The notes under the pieces: generated by a model | Told to the model about the DNA's origin: nothing | The model's database searches: none | The model's input: the letters and a program-made list of their open reading frames with translations, nothing else | Part shown: positions 35,151-45,998 of the stretch, one piece after another | Layout: each line of letters opens with the position of its first letter | Position numbering within the stretch: the stretch's first letter is position 1 | Program-made: the position numbers and the translations under genes | Origin: Synergistaceae bacterium | GTDB lineage: Bacteria > Synergistota > Synergistia > Synergistales > Aminobacteriaceae | Direction of reading: 5' to 3' | Assembly: GCA_031280275.1 (NCBI GenBank) | Contig: JAITGX010000060.1 | Location: 1-54,651, forward strand | DNA: 54,651 nt

Positions 35151-36569
35151 TCAAGAGGCTTGCCTCTTGTGCGTCCGAAGGGTTATCGAGTAGACGCCGC
35201 AGGCGCGCAGGGTGACGCGGAGCAGGCGCTTTCCTTCCCGCGCCGCGTGGAATTGAACGGTTTGTCCCTCCTCGGCGGCTCCCTCGAACAAGGAGCCCTC
35301 GACGCCCTCCTGAGTCACCCTGGCAAAGCCCGCGTCCGACGAAAACATGAGCGACACGAGGTTCTCTCCCTCCCGCAGGGGAACGGAGAACCCTCCGTCC
35401 TCCGCCCAGAGGCGGCAGAAGCCGTTTTTCGGCAAGGTTGCCGCCCCTATGGACATCGGATGCCTGCCCAAAGGGGGCAGACCCACCTCCCAGCCGCCGT
35501 GGAGGCTGTCGCCGCCGGCGAAATAGACTTTTTCGTGGTCGCGTTCCCGCACTGGCATACTGGCGGTGTGAATGACGGCGCATCCCCACTCCCCGTCCGG
35601 CGGGTTCGCCAGGAGCGGCTCATCCGATATCCGCTCCCAGCGGCGGGCGTCCCGGCTCCACGCCAGATAGACCTCGATCTTGCCCACGTGAGTGCCTTTC
35701 GGGAGTTCTCGGTCGATCAGGAAAAGCCAGAGGAACCCCAGGTAGCCGTTTCCATAGGGAAAGGCAGGGAGCCCGTAGAAGTCGGCCCACTTGAAGCCCT
35801 TGGCGGCGGCTATCGCGTCTTCCGCCGGACCGGGAATCCAGGCGGTCTCCACGGGATACCAGCCCAGCATGTCGGGGCTTTCGGTGCAGCCAATGCAACG
35901 GCGCGTTCTTCCCTCTCCGTCTATCTCGTAGGTCTTGATCAATCCCACGTAGCGGCGCTGCCCGCTGTCCCAAAAGGGGATACCCACGTCGTTGGCCCAC
36001 TGCTTTCCCGTGTTAAGGTTGGGATACCAAGTCAAAGGAATGACGGGATTCTCCGGAACGTAGCGAAAGCGCCGCCCATCTTTGGAAAATCCCGCCGCGT
36101 AGCCCTGGCTCGTGAAGCCCATGATTTTGTAGAGCCCCGGATAGGGGTCGCCGCAGTCCGGGGGGATCACCACGGGGTTATGCAGGCAGGCGGCGATGTT
36201 GTTCCTGCCCGCGTAGAGGGCAGGCCAAGAGGCCAGCTCCTCTGGAAAGGTGAGCGTGCTCACGGTGGGCGCGTGCCCGGCCTTCAAGCCCTTCCCGCTG
36301 TTGAAGAGCGGGCGCGTCCAGGTGTACCCGTCGCGCGACAGGGAATGGCACACCGCATCCCCGAAATTCGGGACGATCGCCTGGTGCCAGATACGATACC
36401 AGCCCTTGTACTTGAAAACGGAACCGTACACGTAGCAGGCGGAGCCCTCGCAGGGCAGGGTGGGCGCCAGGACGGGCGACTCCGTTCTCACTGCCCGCCC
36501 TGGTCTCAGGCGGCAGCCCTCCATGCCCTCAATGTCCCTCGTGTCGGGAAACAGTATTGCGCGCCGCAT
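35151..36569 (-). CDS. Glycosidase-like five-bladed beta-propeller protein
   Basis: 472 residues without a signal peptide. Repeated strand patterns such as YRIWHQAIVPNFGDAVCHSLS, SKDGRRFRYVPENPVIP and YLAWSRDARRWERISDEPLL, with a YEIDGEGRTRRCIG segment, resemble glycoside hydrolases of the GH32/GH43/GH130 propeller type. Acidic residues for catalysis are plausible (DVGIPFWD, EDAIAAAKGFKWADFYG), but I cannot assign them safely. A C-terminal beta domain follows (from about 380). Substrate unknown. It lies directly upstream of mnmA on the same strand, 25 bp away. Confidence 0.65.
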   Translation of the reverse strand: MRRAILFPDTRDIEGMEGCRLRPGRAVRTESPVLAPTLPCEGSACYVYGSVFKYKGWYRIWHQAIVPNFGDAVCHSLSRDGYTWTRPLFNSGKGLKAGHAPTVSTLTFPEELASWPALYAGRNNIAACLHNPVVIPPDCGDPYPGLYKIMGFTSQGYAAGFSKDGRRFRYVPENPVIPLTWYPNLNTGKQWANDVGIPFWDSGQRRYVGLIKTYEIDGEGRTRRCIGCTESPDMLGWYPVETAWIPGPAEDAIAAAKGFKWADFYGLPAFPYGNGYLGFLWLFLIDRELPKGTHVGKIEVYLAWSRDARRWERISDEPLLANPPDGEWGCAVIHTASMPVRERDHEKVYFAGGDSLHGGWEVGLPPLGRHPMSIGAATLPKNGFCRLWAEDGGFSVPLREGENLVSLMFSSDAGFARVTQEGVEGSLFEGAAEEGQTVQFHAAREGKRLLRVTLRACGVYSITLRTHKRQAS

Positions 36570-36612
36570 TCTCTCATCGACCTCCCATCATAGACCCAGC
36601 CTTGTATTTTGG

Positions 36613-37575
36613 TCATTTCACCTGAATATACCCCCATTTACCGTCCTGCTCGACGGCGGCCAGGCCCTCGCTGAAAGGGCGCGCGCTGTCGTAAAAGGCG
36701 TTCAGAACCATGCGTCCCTTCACGTCGATGTAGCCCCACCGCGCGTCCGTGGCTACGGGGGCCAGCCCTCCCTCGAAGGTTCCGGCGCCGTGAAAGCGGC
36801 GCGGCACCATCTCCCTGCCTGAGGCATCCACGTACCCCCAATCGTTCCGCGCCCCGCTCCCCCGAACGGGAGCCAAGCCGTTGCGAAACGTCCCGCCCTC
36901 GTCGTAGACGGGCCGGATCACGAAACGCCCCGATCGGTCGATGTACCCGATCCTGCCCTCGAAGTTTACCGCCGCCAATCGCCTGTTATTTCCGCTGGGG
37001 ACGGCCTCGATGTCGCCGAAGGACCAGGCCTTGAGGAAGCGGGGGTTGATCAGCATGCGGCCTTGGGCGTCGATGTAACCCCACAGGCCGTTCTTTCTCA
37101 CAGGGGCCATGCCGCCCGAAAAATCACCCGCGTCCTCGTAGGTCGGGGGAATGGTGAACAGCCCTCCAGGGCCGATGTAACCCCAGCGCCCGTTGCTCTG
37201 CACAGCCGCCAGTCCCTCGGAAAAGGAGGATGCCCGCTCGAAAGTCTTCGTTTCATCACCACTCCCAAAAGCGGGGTTTCCCTTCGTGTCGATGAAATGA
37301 CCGCCCACGAAAGCCACTCCCTCGGAAAAACGCCCGGCCTCCGGCGTTTTGAAGCGGAAGGGAACGGCCACCCGGCCCGTGACGCCGATATAGCCCCACA
37401 AGTCCCCCGACCTGACGGCCGCCAAGCCCTCACTGAACTCCCGCGCCTCGGCGTACTGGAAGTCCACGACAACACGGGCCTCCCGCGCCTCCGCTCCGCG
37501 CCCCGCGGGAAACAGGGCCGCCACGCACCCCAGAAGCAAACCTGATACTAAAGACATGACGCCGCCGCGCCTCAT
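36613..37575 (-). CDS. Exported WG-repeat protein
   Basis: About 320 residues. A signal peptide (LVSGLLLGCVAALFPAG) leads into seven WG repeats, for example LWGYIGVTGRVAVPFRF, RWGYIGPGGLFTIPPTY, LWGYIDAQGRMLINPRF and RWGYIDVKGRMVLNAFY. The repeats probably form a beta structure exposed in the periplasm or on the cell surface; no enzymatic role is known for such proteins. ATG 37575 has GGGGGAG six bases upstream; the ATG at 37581 would overlap it. Confidence 0.85.
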   Translation of the reverse strand: MRRGGVMSLVSGLLLGCVAALFPAGRGAEAREARVVVDFQYAEAREFSEGLAAVRSGDLWGYIGVTGRVAVPFRFKTPEAGRFSEGVAFVGGHFIDTKGNPAFGSGDETKTFERASSFSEGLAAVQSNGRWGYIGPGGLFTIPPTYEDAGDFSGGMAPVRKNGLWGYIDAQGRMLINPRFLKAWSFGDIEAVPSGNNRRLAAVNFEGRIGYIDRSGRFVIRPVYDEGGTFRNGLAPVRGSGARNDWGYVDASGREMVPRRFHGAGTFEGGLAPVATDARWGYIDVKGRMVLNAFYDSARPFSEGLAAVEQDGKWGYIQVK

Positions 37576-37608
37576 GAACATCTCCCCCTTAATGGATTTG
37601 CCTTTGTT

Positions 37609-37614
37609 ATTATA
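37609..37614 (-). promoter_or_regulatory. -10 box for the WG-repeat gene
   Basis: Minus strand TATAAT about 35 bases before the start codon. The -35 is poor. It is paired with a divergent -10 on the other strand at 37655. Confidence 0.45.
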
Positions 37615-37615
37615 G

Positions 37616-39449
<1,834 letters not shown>

Positions 39450-39469
39450 ACTAATTTGGAGGGGTGGAT

Positions 39470-40759
39470 ATGAAAACATATCTGCGCGTGTTGGAGGTTA
39501 TCGAGTCCTCCGGTGTCAGAGCCTGGCTGGTGGGGGACCCTGTGCGTAACGTCGTCATGGGTGTCGCCCCTTCGACGCTTACCGTGGCCGTAGCGCCCTG
39601 CGACTTGAGCGTTCTGGCGAGGTCCATCGGGGGTGACGCGGCCGTGAGGAACGACGCGTTCCCCGTCCTGAGCGCCACGATTTCGGGGAACAGAACAGAC
39701 ATCGCCTGCGTGGTGGGCGGCGGCATTGAGGCGGACCTGGCCAGGCGCGACTTCACCATGAACGCCATAGCCATACGGAGCGACGACAGCTTTGTGGACC
39801 CCTTCAACGGGCGTCACGACATCCGCAACGGCCTGATCCGCATCACCGGCGACGACATTGAACTGGTGGAGAGCGACCCCATCCGCATCGTCCGCATGCT
39901 TCGTTTCGCGGCGGAACTGAACATGAACATCTACTGGAAAAGTGAGACGGACGTACGCGTCTTTATCTCTCAGAACGCCGACCGGATACGGAACACACCT
40001 CCAGAGCGGTGGGGCCGTGAGATCCTGAAAGGGATGAGACGCCGTCCCTATGACTTCGTCTACCTCTGCGACCGCTATCACCTGCTGCCTTACTTCTTGG
40101 AAGAACTGGAACACTTGAAGGAAATCGGCATCGAGGGCAGGGGAACTCTTTTTGACCACACGCTGGACACGGCGCGAGTGGCACAGGAGTTTCTGGCGGG
40201 CCGCAAGCGCCGGGAAAACGACATGGCCTTTTCCGTGGCCGCCCTTTTCCACCACGTGGGCTCTGTGGGCAGTCAGTCCGTGGACACCGCCACCGCAGCG
40301 GAGATCGCCTTGAAGCACCTTCGGGAGTGGAACATCGGCTCCGAGATCGGCGACCTGGTGTCCTCCGTGATCAAAAACTATCGCTTATGCTTCCAGGTCA
40401 AGGCCGAGGAGGAACTGTGCGCTGCGGTGCTGAAGTACGGCTTTGAGGCTGTAGATATGATCTTCGATATGGCCGTCTGCAATTCCAAGGCGGACAATAT
40501 GAAAAACATGGACGTGCTCATGGCCAACAAGTGGCGTCTGAGCGAGGTGGTCCGGCGCTTCGACGAGGTTCGCCGCCGCATGGAAGGCAGTACGCGCTAC
40601 CTGACCGGCGACGAGGTGATGAAAACTCTGGATATCAAGCCCGGCAGGGTGGTGGGCGAAATCCTCTCCGAACTGGACATGGCGGTGGGTACGGGGCTCG
40701 TCAACAGCAAGAAAGAAGCCTCGGAGTGGCTTTTGAAGCGTGGAGCGGACGGCAAGTGA
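39470..40759 (+). CDS. CCA-adding-enzyme-like protein lacking catalytic aspartates
   Basis: About 429 residues with the order of tRNA nucleotidyltransferases/poly(A) polymerases. In the N-terminal motif AWLVGDPVRNVVMG the usual GGxVRD becomes GDPVRN, and the catalytic DxD that should follow is TLT (residues 36-38). The downstream motif LARRDFTMNAIAI and the RNA-binding part ESDPIRIVRMLRFAAEL are well kept. The HD-type region has FDHTLDTARVA but LFHHVG instead of HD. Nucleotidyl transfer therefore looks impossible by the known mechanism, while RNA binding may persist. ATG 39470 follows GGAGGGG. It overlaps mnmE by 20 bp. Confidence 0.8.
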   Translation: MKTYLRVLEVIESSGVRAWLVGDPVRNVVMGVAPSTLTVAVAPCDLSVLARSIGGDAAVRNDAFPVLSATISGNRTDIACVVGGGIEADLARRDFTMNAIAIRSDDSFVDPFNGRHDIRNGLIRITGDDIELVESDPIRIVRMLRFAAELNMNIYWKSETDVRVFISQNADRIRNTPPERWGREILKGMRRRPYDFVYLCDRYHLLPYFLEELEHLKEIGIEGRGTLFDHTLDTARVAQEFLAGRKRRENDMAFSVAALFHHVGSVGSQSVDTATAAEIALKHLREWNIGSEIGDLVSSVIKNYRLCFQVKAEEELCAAVLKYGFEAVDMIFDMAVCNSKADNMKNMDVLMANKWRLSEVVRRFDEVRRRMEGSTRYLTGDEVMKTLDIKPGRVVGEILSELDMAVGTGLVNSKKEASEWLLKRGADGK

Positions 40760-42131
40760 CACGATAGCCGCCATCGCCACGGCTTGGGGCGAGGCGGGGA
40801 TAGCGGTGGTGCGGCTTTCCGGACCGCGGGCCGTGGAGTTGGCTGGGACCGTGGTGCAAGCCGGATTTTCGTTTCCCCCGCCCCGCTTTATGCGTCTGAC
40901 CTTTCTCACGGACGGGGAGGGGCGTGTCCTGGACCAAATTCTGGTGGTCCGTTTCGCCGCGCCCAAAAGCTACACCGGCGAGGACGTAGTCGAGATTCAC
41001 ACTCACGGGGGGACCTTAGCGGCTCAGCTCTGCTTGGAGGGCCTGCTCCGCGCGGGGGCGCGCCTGGCCGAACCTGGCGAGTTCACCAAGCGTGCCTTCC
41101 TCAACGGACGCATAGACCTGTCCCAGTCCGAGAGCGTGTTGGGGATCATCCGCTCCCGCAGCAGGGAGGCCTTGAGAGCTGCGGCCCGCACCCTTTCCGG
41201 CGAACTCTCCTCCTTCGCCTCCAACATCCGAGAAGAGCTTCTAACGCTGCAAAGTACCTTGGAGGTGGGGCTGGATTTTCCCGAAGAAGGCATTCCTTAC
41301 AGGAGTGAGGAGGAGTTGCTGGACGCCGTCACCACGATCCGGCTGAGCCTGGAGGACCTGATGGACCGCTGTTCGGTGGGCTTGTTGCTGCGGGAGGGCG
41401 TCCGTGTGGCCCTGACGGGCAGACCTAACGTGGGCAAATCCTCCCTCCTGAACGCTCTTGTGAAACAAGAGCGAGCTATCGTCACGGCGCTTCCAGGCAC
41501 CACGCGGGACGTCATAGAGGAGGTCATCACCTACAGGGGCGTTCCCGTCCGCCTGGTGGACACGGCAGGACTGCGCGCGCCTGCCGACGAAATCGAAGCC
41601 AGCGGGATCAAGCGCACCCTTGCTGAGTCGCGCCGCGCGGACGTCCAGCTCTGGATTCTGGATGGGTCGCAACTCCTGGAAGGCCCAGATAGGAGTTACA
41701 TCCAAGAGCTAGCCCGCGAAGGCAAGGGTCATATCGTGGTGCTGAACAAGTCGGACTTGAATGGGTCGGACTGCCCGAGCGTCGTCATGGAGGAACACGT
41801 CCGCGCCCTGTCCCCCGAAAGCCCCGTGCTGTCCCTTTCGGCCAAGACCGGGGAGGGACTGGAGCTTTTGAAGGAGCAGGTTCTCTCCCTGGCGTCAGGA
41901 AGCGGAGCGCTGGACGCGGGGCTCAACGTCACAGCGCGTCAGCTTTCGGAGGTTCGGGAGGCCCTCGCGGCCGTCACGGACGCCGAGGCCGCCGCGAGGG
42001 AGAACATCGGGCAGGACGTGACGGCAGAGCTTTTGGCGGAGGCACGGCGAAGCCTGGAGCGGCTTTTAGGCCTCGAATGTGACGACGCATTGCTGGACAG
42101 TATTTTCAGCCGCTTTTGCGTGGGCAAATAA
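40740..42131 (+). CDS. mnmE: tRNA modification GTPase MnmE (TrmE)
   Basis: With MnmG it installs the 5-carboxymethylaminomethyl group at wobble uridine 34. 463 residues: TIAAIATAWGEAGIAVVRLSG (formyl-THF-binding N-terminal domain), GEFTKRAFLNGRIDLSQ, the G domain with GRPNVGKSSLLNAL, LPGTTRD, DTAGL and NKSDL, and the C-terminal FCVGK (the CxGK motif). GTG start 40740 lies inside the preceding gene; no strong Shine-Dalgarno is seen, so coupling to the CCA-like gene is likely. Confidence 0.95.
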   Translation: MERTASDTIAAIATAWGEAGIAVVRLSGPRAVELAGTVVQAGFSFPPPRFMRLTFLTDGEGRVLDQILVVRFAAPKSYTGEDVVEIHTHGGTLAAQLCLEGLLRAGARLAEPGEFTKRAFLNGRIDLSQSESVLGIIRSRSREALRAAARTLSGELSSFASNIREELLTLQSTLEVGLDFPEEGIPYRSEEELLDAVTTIRLSLEDLMDRCSVGLLLREGVRVALTGRPNVGKSSLLNALVKQERAIVTALPGTTRDVIEEVITYRGVPVRLVDTAGLRAPADEIEASGIKRTLAESRRADVQLWILDGSQLLEGPDRSYIQELAREGKGHIVVLNKSDLNGSDCPSVVMEEHVRALSPESPVLSLSAKTGEGLELLKEQVLSLASGSGALDAGLNVTARQLSEVREALAAVTDAEAAARENIGQDVTAELLAEARRSLERLLGLECDDALLDSIFSRFCVGK

Positions 42132-42165
42132 CCGCCCTCCACTCTAAGGAGCGGAGCGCAAAACG

Positions 42166-42915
42166 CTACCATACCCCCAATTCTTTCAGCTGGCGCGTGG
42201 CCTCACCAGGCCAATCGGCGTTACTTTGGGGGGACGCGGGGCTAGGGTGCAGGATTTTCCCTATACTCAGGTTCATGCCCGCAAGAGCGGTTTCCGCCCG
42301 CGCCGCGGCAAAGCTCCCAACCCCGATCAAGAAGCGGGGCTCCAGGAGCGCGGCCAGCGCCCGTAAGTGCACGTCGCAGGCATCGAAGAGCGCAGCGCGG
42401 CTTTCGGGGGGCAATTTGTCCGGGGTCAAGTTACGCGCGCCCTCCTTGCCATTTGCCAGGAGCGTGGTTTCAATAAAAAGCAGCGGGCAGTAGTTGACAA
42501 CGAAGTGCTCCGTGAAAAACGCCTCCGGTTTGACGAATCGCTCCCGGAACAAACCCCACAGCCTTCGTCCGCTAACCTCCGACCTCTTACAGAGCCAGCC
42601 GTCCACGGGATACTTCGGGTGTTCGTTCCTGGGACGCTCCACAGGGGCGGAGATTCCCAGCCACTCCCTCACCGCCGCCACCTCACCGAAGGGCACCCCG
42701 ATCTGGGCCATTCCCCAGGGGCCAGGGTTCATCCCCAGGAAAAGCACGCGCTTTTTCTCGCTGCCGTAACGCTTTACGTATTCCTCAAACGCTTTCCAAG
42801 CGTAAGTTAAGGGATTGTACACCCGAGCGGGCGCGAAAACCCCCTTCTGCAGCATCTCTTCCGTCCGATCCTTCAAAGTCGCGGCGGCTTCCAACTGCGC
42901 GGCGGCAATTTTCAC
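42166..42915 (-). CDS. SMUG-like uracil-DNA glycosylase
   Basis: 249 residues. The motif VLFLGMNPGPWGMAQIGVPFGE is the family 3 (SMUG1) motif A with GMNPG, and HPSPASPQSNADW near the C-terminus is motif B. These match single-strand-selective uracil-DNA glycosylases, which remove uracil and oxidised uracils. Start GTG 42915 after AGGTGCG. It is convergent with mnmE and follows the decarboxylase gene on the same strand by 53 bp. Confidence 0.9.
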   Translation of the reverse strand: MKIAAAQLEAAATLKDRTEEMLQKGVFAPARVYNPLTYAWKAFEEYVKRYGSEKKRVLFLGMNPGPWGMAQIGVPFGEVAAVREWLGISAPVERPRNEHPKYPVDGWLCKRSEVSGRRLWGLFRERFVKPEAFFTEHFVVNYCPLLFIETTLLANGKEGARNLTPDKLPPESRAALFDACDVHLRALAALLEPRFLIGVGSFAAARAETALAGMNLSIGKILHPSPASPQSNADWPGEATRQLKELGVW

Positions 42916-42968
42916 AATCGCACCTGCCTTTCAAAAAAGTTCTTTTTCACGCAAGAACCTTCACTTGA

Positions 42969-44138
42969 TCACGCGATAACGTAAGACTTCAAAGGCGGGA
43001 AGCCGTTGAAAAAAATCGAGCTGTAAGTTTGCGTGTAGGCCCCGGTGGTCAGAAAGTAAAGCCGGTCGCCCTCCTCCAGGTTGGAGGGAAGGCGGCAGGA
43101 CGTTTTTTCATAGAGGATATCCAGGCTGTCGCAGGTGGGTCCGGCGATGACGTAGTCCCGGACATCCCCCGTCTGCTCCGAGTAAATGGGGTATTTGATG
43201 GACTCATCCAGCGTCTCGATAAGCCCGCTGAACTTGCCCACGTCTAGGTAAAGCCACGAGACGCCCCCCTCGCCCTCCTTGTTGGAGATCATCACAACCT
43301 CCGTCACCAGGATGCCCGCATCGCCCACCATGTAGCGGCCTGGCTCGACGATGATACGGGGAAAATCGGAGTCAAAAAACTCCCGGAGGTAGCCCGTTAC
43401 CGCCTCGGCGTAAACCGGGGTCTCCTCCACCGAGGACAAGTAGTGAGCGGGAAAGCCGCCGCCCATGTTCACCAGGTCAAGGGTGATCCCCTTCTTCCCC
43501 GCCGCGTCAAAAAGCTCCCTGCAGGTGGCAAGGGCCCCGCGCCACTGGGTGACGTCGTGCTGCTGCGAGCCCACGTGAAAGGAAACACCCCTGGGGTTGA
43601 GACCTAGCTCCCTCGCCAGCAGGATGTTCTGAAAGATGACGCCCGGCCGCGCGCCGAACTTGCGGGACAGAGGCCAATCCGCCCCCAGACCGTCCGTCAG
43701 TATTCTGAAAAAGACGTCGCTTCCTGGAGCGTTCTTCGCCAGCTTGCGCACGTCGCTCTCCGCATCTGTGGCGAAAAAGCGCACTCCTTTTTCGTAGGCA
43801 TACCGAATGTCGCACGCCTTCTTGATGGTGTTTCCAAAGCTCAAGCGGCCCGGCGGAATCCCTAAACTCAACACTAGGTCCAGCTCGTAGACTGAAGCGA
43901 TATCGAAACAACTTCCGCGCGCCGCCAGGAGTTTCAAAACCTCCACCGATGGATTCGCTTTAATGGCGTAATAAACGTTGGCGTAGGGCATGGACTCCTT
44001 CAACTCATCGTACTTCCGGGCCACAACGCCCAAAGACGTCACCAGAAACGGGGTTTCCTTCGTTGAGGCAAACTCCTTGATCTTCGTGAAACTTTCTCTC
44101 GTCATATAGTTCTCCATGTCGAAAGAATAACCGGCCAC
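42969..44138 (-). CDS. Ornithine/lysine-type PLP decarboxylase (alanine-racemase fold)
   Basis: 389 residues. VYYAIKANPSVEVLKLLA contains the pyridoxal-phosphate Lys; FHVGSQ and VNMGGGFPAHY bind the cofactor phosphate; IIVEPGRYMVG and GPTCDSLDILYE (with the catalytic Cys) are typical of ornithine decarboxylases of fold III. The product would be putrescine or cadaverine; which amino acid is used cannot be told. GTG 44138 follows AGGAGG by nine bases; the ATG at 44117 is internal and the open frame upstream lacks a site. Confidence 0.9.
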   Translation of the reverse strand: MAGYSFDMENYMTRESFTKIKEFASTKETPFLVTSLGVVARKYDELKESMPYANVYYAIKANPSVEVLKLLAARGSCFDIASVYELDLVLSLGIPPGRLSFGNTIKKACDIRYAYEKGVRFFATDAESDVRKLAKNAPGSDVFFRILTDGLGADWPLSRKFGARPGVIFQNILLARELGLNPRGVSFHVGSQQHDVTQWRGALATCRELFDAAGKKGITLDLVNMGGGFPAHYLSSVEETPVYAEAVTGYLREFFDSDFPRIIVEPGRYMVGDAGILVTEVVMISNKEGEGGVSWLYLDVGKFSGLIETLDESIKYPIYSEQTGDVRDYVIAGPTCDSLDILYEKTSCRLPSNLEEGDRLYFLTTGAYTQTYSSIFFNGFPPLKSYVIA

Positions 44139-44282
44139 GCGCGCATTCCTCCTAAATAAATTTATATAGAGCAAACACCCTCAAAACGCAGCGTATAGTT
44201 TACCCCTGTTTTTCCAAAAGTCGATTGCCGGAATCGTTTTTTGGTAAGATATACGTAATAATAGGCAAGAGGGGGCTGACCG

Positions 44283-45998
44283 ATGGCAAGACGTTTTGGG
44301 GTTTTGTTTGTCTGCGTGTTTCTTTGGGGAGCAGTACCGTCCTGGGGCGCGGCTCCCGTTGGAGCCTCGTTTGACGTGTCCGTCTTCGAGGGGCCAAAGA
44401 TGGAGGAGCTGTACTACGTCATCATGAGGGACATGGACGCGCAGCTTCTGGCCATGTCCACGGGGGGGCTGGACGTGGTGTGGGACCTCTACCGCCCGGC
44501 GGACGTGGAGCGCCTGGCGCGGTCGGGGAAGGTGGAACTTTCCCTGGCGTCCAGCTTTCACGGGTTCTTCGTCACCTTCAACGTCCGCAAGTTCCCCTGG
44601 GATCAGACGGTACTCCGTCAGGCGGCGTCGCAGGTGGTGGAGCGCGTCAGGTGGACGCGGGACCTGTTCTCCGGCTACTGTGAGCCTCTGGCGAGCTTCC
44701 TGCCCCAAGTTTCCCCTTACTATGAGCCCAACGTCACGGCCTTCCCGCCGGGGGCTGAGGCCGCTCGCAAAAGGCTGGCCGGCGCCGGGTGGACATGGAA
44801 CCGGTCGGGCTGGCTCGTGACGCCGGATGGGCGCGAGGTTCCTTTGACGAAGATCTTCTGTCCGCCCTCCACTGTGGCCGCCACGACGACGGAAATGGCC
44901 CAGCTGATGGCCGAAGCTCTGATCTCCATCGGCGTACCCGCCGAGGCCGAGCCCATGGACTTCCAAACCATGCTGGCCCGGGTGGACGCGCGGGACTTCG
45001 ACGCCTGCACCAACGCCTGGTCCATGACCCGCGATCCCGACAACCTCTACGCCTTCTACCACTCCTCCATGGACGTGGAGGGCGGGTACAACCTCAGCGG
45101 TATCGCCGACCCCGCGCTGGACGCCGTGCTGTGCGAACTGCGGTACGCCCCCGGCGAAGCTGCGGCGCGGGAGGCCGCCTCCCGCGCGCAAAAAATACTC
45201 TCGGAGCTGATGCCGGTCATCCCCATCTACAGCCGTTACTCCATTTCAGCAGTACGCGAGGACTGGGACGGGGTCTTTGCCACCGATCGCACCACCGCCG
45301 ACAACTTGCTGACCCTCATCTCCATGAACCCCAAGGAAGGCGGCCAACGTCCCATCTACTGGAACATCCCGGAGGAAATTCGCACCATGAACCCCTTGGT
45401 GTCCTCCACAGCCTACGACTGGACGGTGTTAAGCACGATTTACGACAGCCTGATCTCCGTCGATCCCCACACCTTTGAGGACATCCCTTGGCTGGCCGAA
45501 AGCTGGAGGATAGGCACGGAGGAGGGTAGGACGGTTCTCACGTTCACCCTGCGGCGGGGTCTGAAATGGCAGGATGGACGACCCCTGACGGCGGAGGATG
45601 CGGCCTTTACCCTCCGATTTATCAAGGACAACAACGTCCCGCGCTTCTATGACAGCGTAAAGGACATCGAGGCCATTGAGACCGACGCGGAAAAGCGAAC
45701 CCTGCGCGTCGTCATGGCGAACACCAGCTACTGGCACCTGCACAACATCGGGGGAATGATCCTTTTGCCCAAGCACATTTTGGAGAACGTTCTGGACTGG
45801 CGGGCATGGCAGCCCACGAACCGTCCCCATCAAGCACTGGACGGCGAGGCGCTGAGCGAGCTGATCGGCTCCGGACCCTTTACGTTCCGGGAGTCCCGGA
45901 CGGGAGAGTACGTGCGCATGACCAGAAACGCTCACTATTTCCTGGCCAGCGGGAGCGGCGTGAACGCCAGAACCGCAGATACTGAGATGGCGCGATGA
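44283..45998 (+). CDS. Oligopeptide-binding protein with swapped halves (ABC transporter)
   Basis: 571 residues with a signal peptide (VLFVCVFLWGAVPSWGA). The sequence is SBP_bac_5-like but in unusual order. Residues about 40-350 resemble the C-terminal half of DppA/OppA (LAMSTGGLDVVWDLYRPADV, FVTFNVRKFPWDQTVLRQA, TRDPDNLYAFYHSS). Residues about 355-560 resemble the N-terminal half (NIPEEIRTMNPLVSSTAYDW, LAESWRIGTEEGRTVL, LRRGLKWQDGRPLTAEDA, GSGPFTFRESRTGEY, RNAHYF). It ends where the usual first half ends. A circular permutation, or deletion within a tandem pair, is inferred. ATG follows AGAGGGGG. It overlaps the permease gene by four bases (ATGA). Confidence 0.85.
   Translation: MARRFGVLFVCVFLWGAVPSWGAAPVGASFDVSVFEGPKMEELYYVIMRDMDAQLLAMSTGGLDVVWDLYRPADVERLARSGKVELSLASSFHGFFVTFNVRKFPWDQTVLRQAASQVVERVRWTRDLFSGYCEPLASFLPQVSPYYEPNVTAFPPGAEAARKRLAGAGWTWNRSGWLVTPDGREVPLTKIFCPPSTVAATTTEMAQLMAEALISIGVPAEAEPMDFQTMLARVDARDFDACTNAWSMTRDPDNLYAFYHSSMDVEGGYNLSGIADPALDAVLCELRYAPGEAAAREAASRAQKILSELMPVIPIYSRYSISAVREDWDGVFATDRTTADNLLTLISMNPKEGGQRPIYWNIPEEIRTMNPLVSSTAYDWTVLSTIYDSLISVDPHTFEDIPWLAESWRIGTEEGRTVLTFTLRRGLKWQDGRPLTAEDAAFTLRFIKDNNVPRFYDSVKDIEAIETDAEKRTLRVVMANTSYWHLHNIGGMILLPKHILENVLDWRAWQPTNRPHQALDGEALSELIGSGPFTFRESRTGEYVRMTRNAHYFLASGSGVNARTADTEMAR

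Noticed and set aside
34965-36593. 542-codon frame opposite mnmA and the glycosidase-like gene
   Set aside because: Spans two real genes on the other strand and has no recognisable motif or start site.
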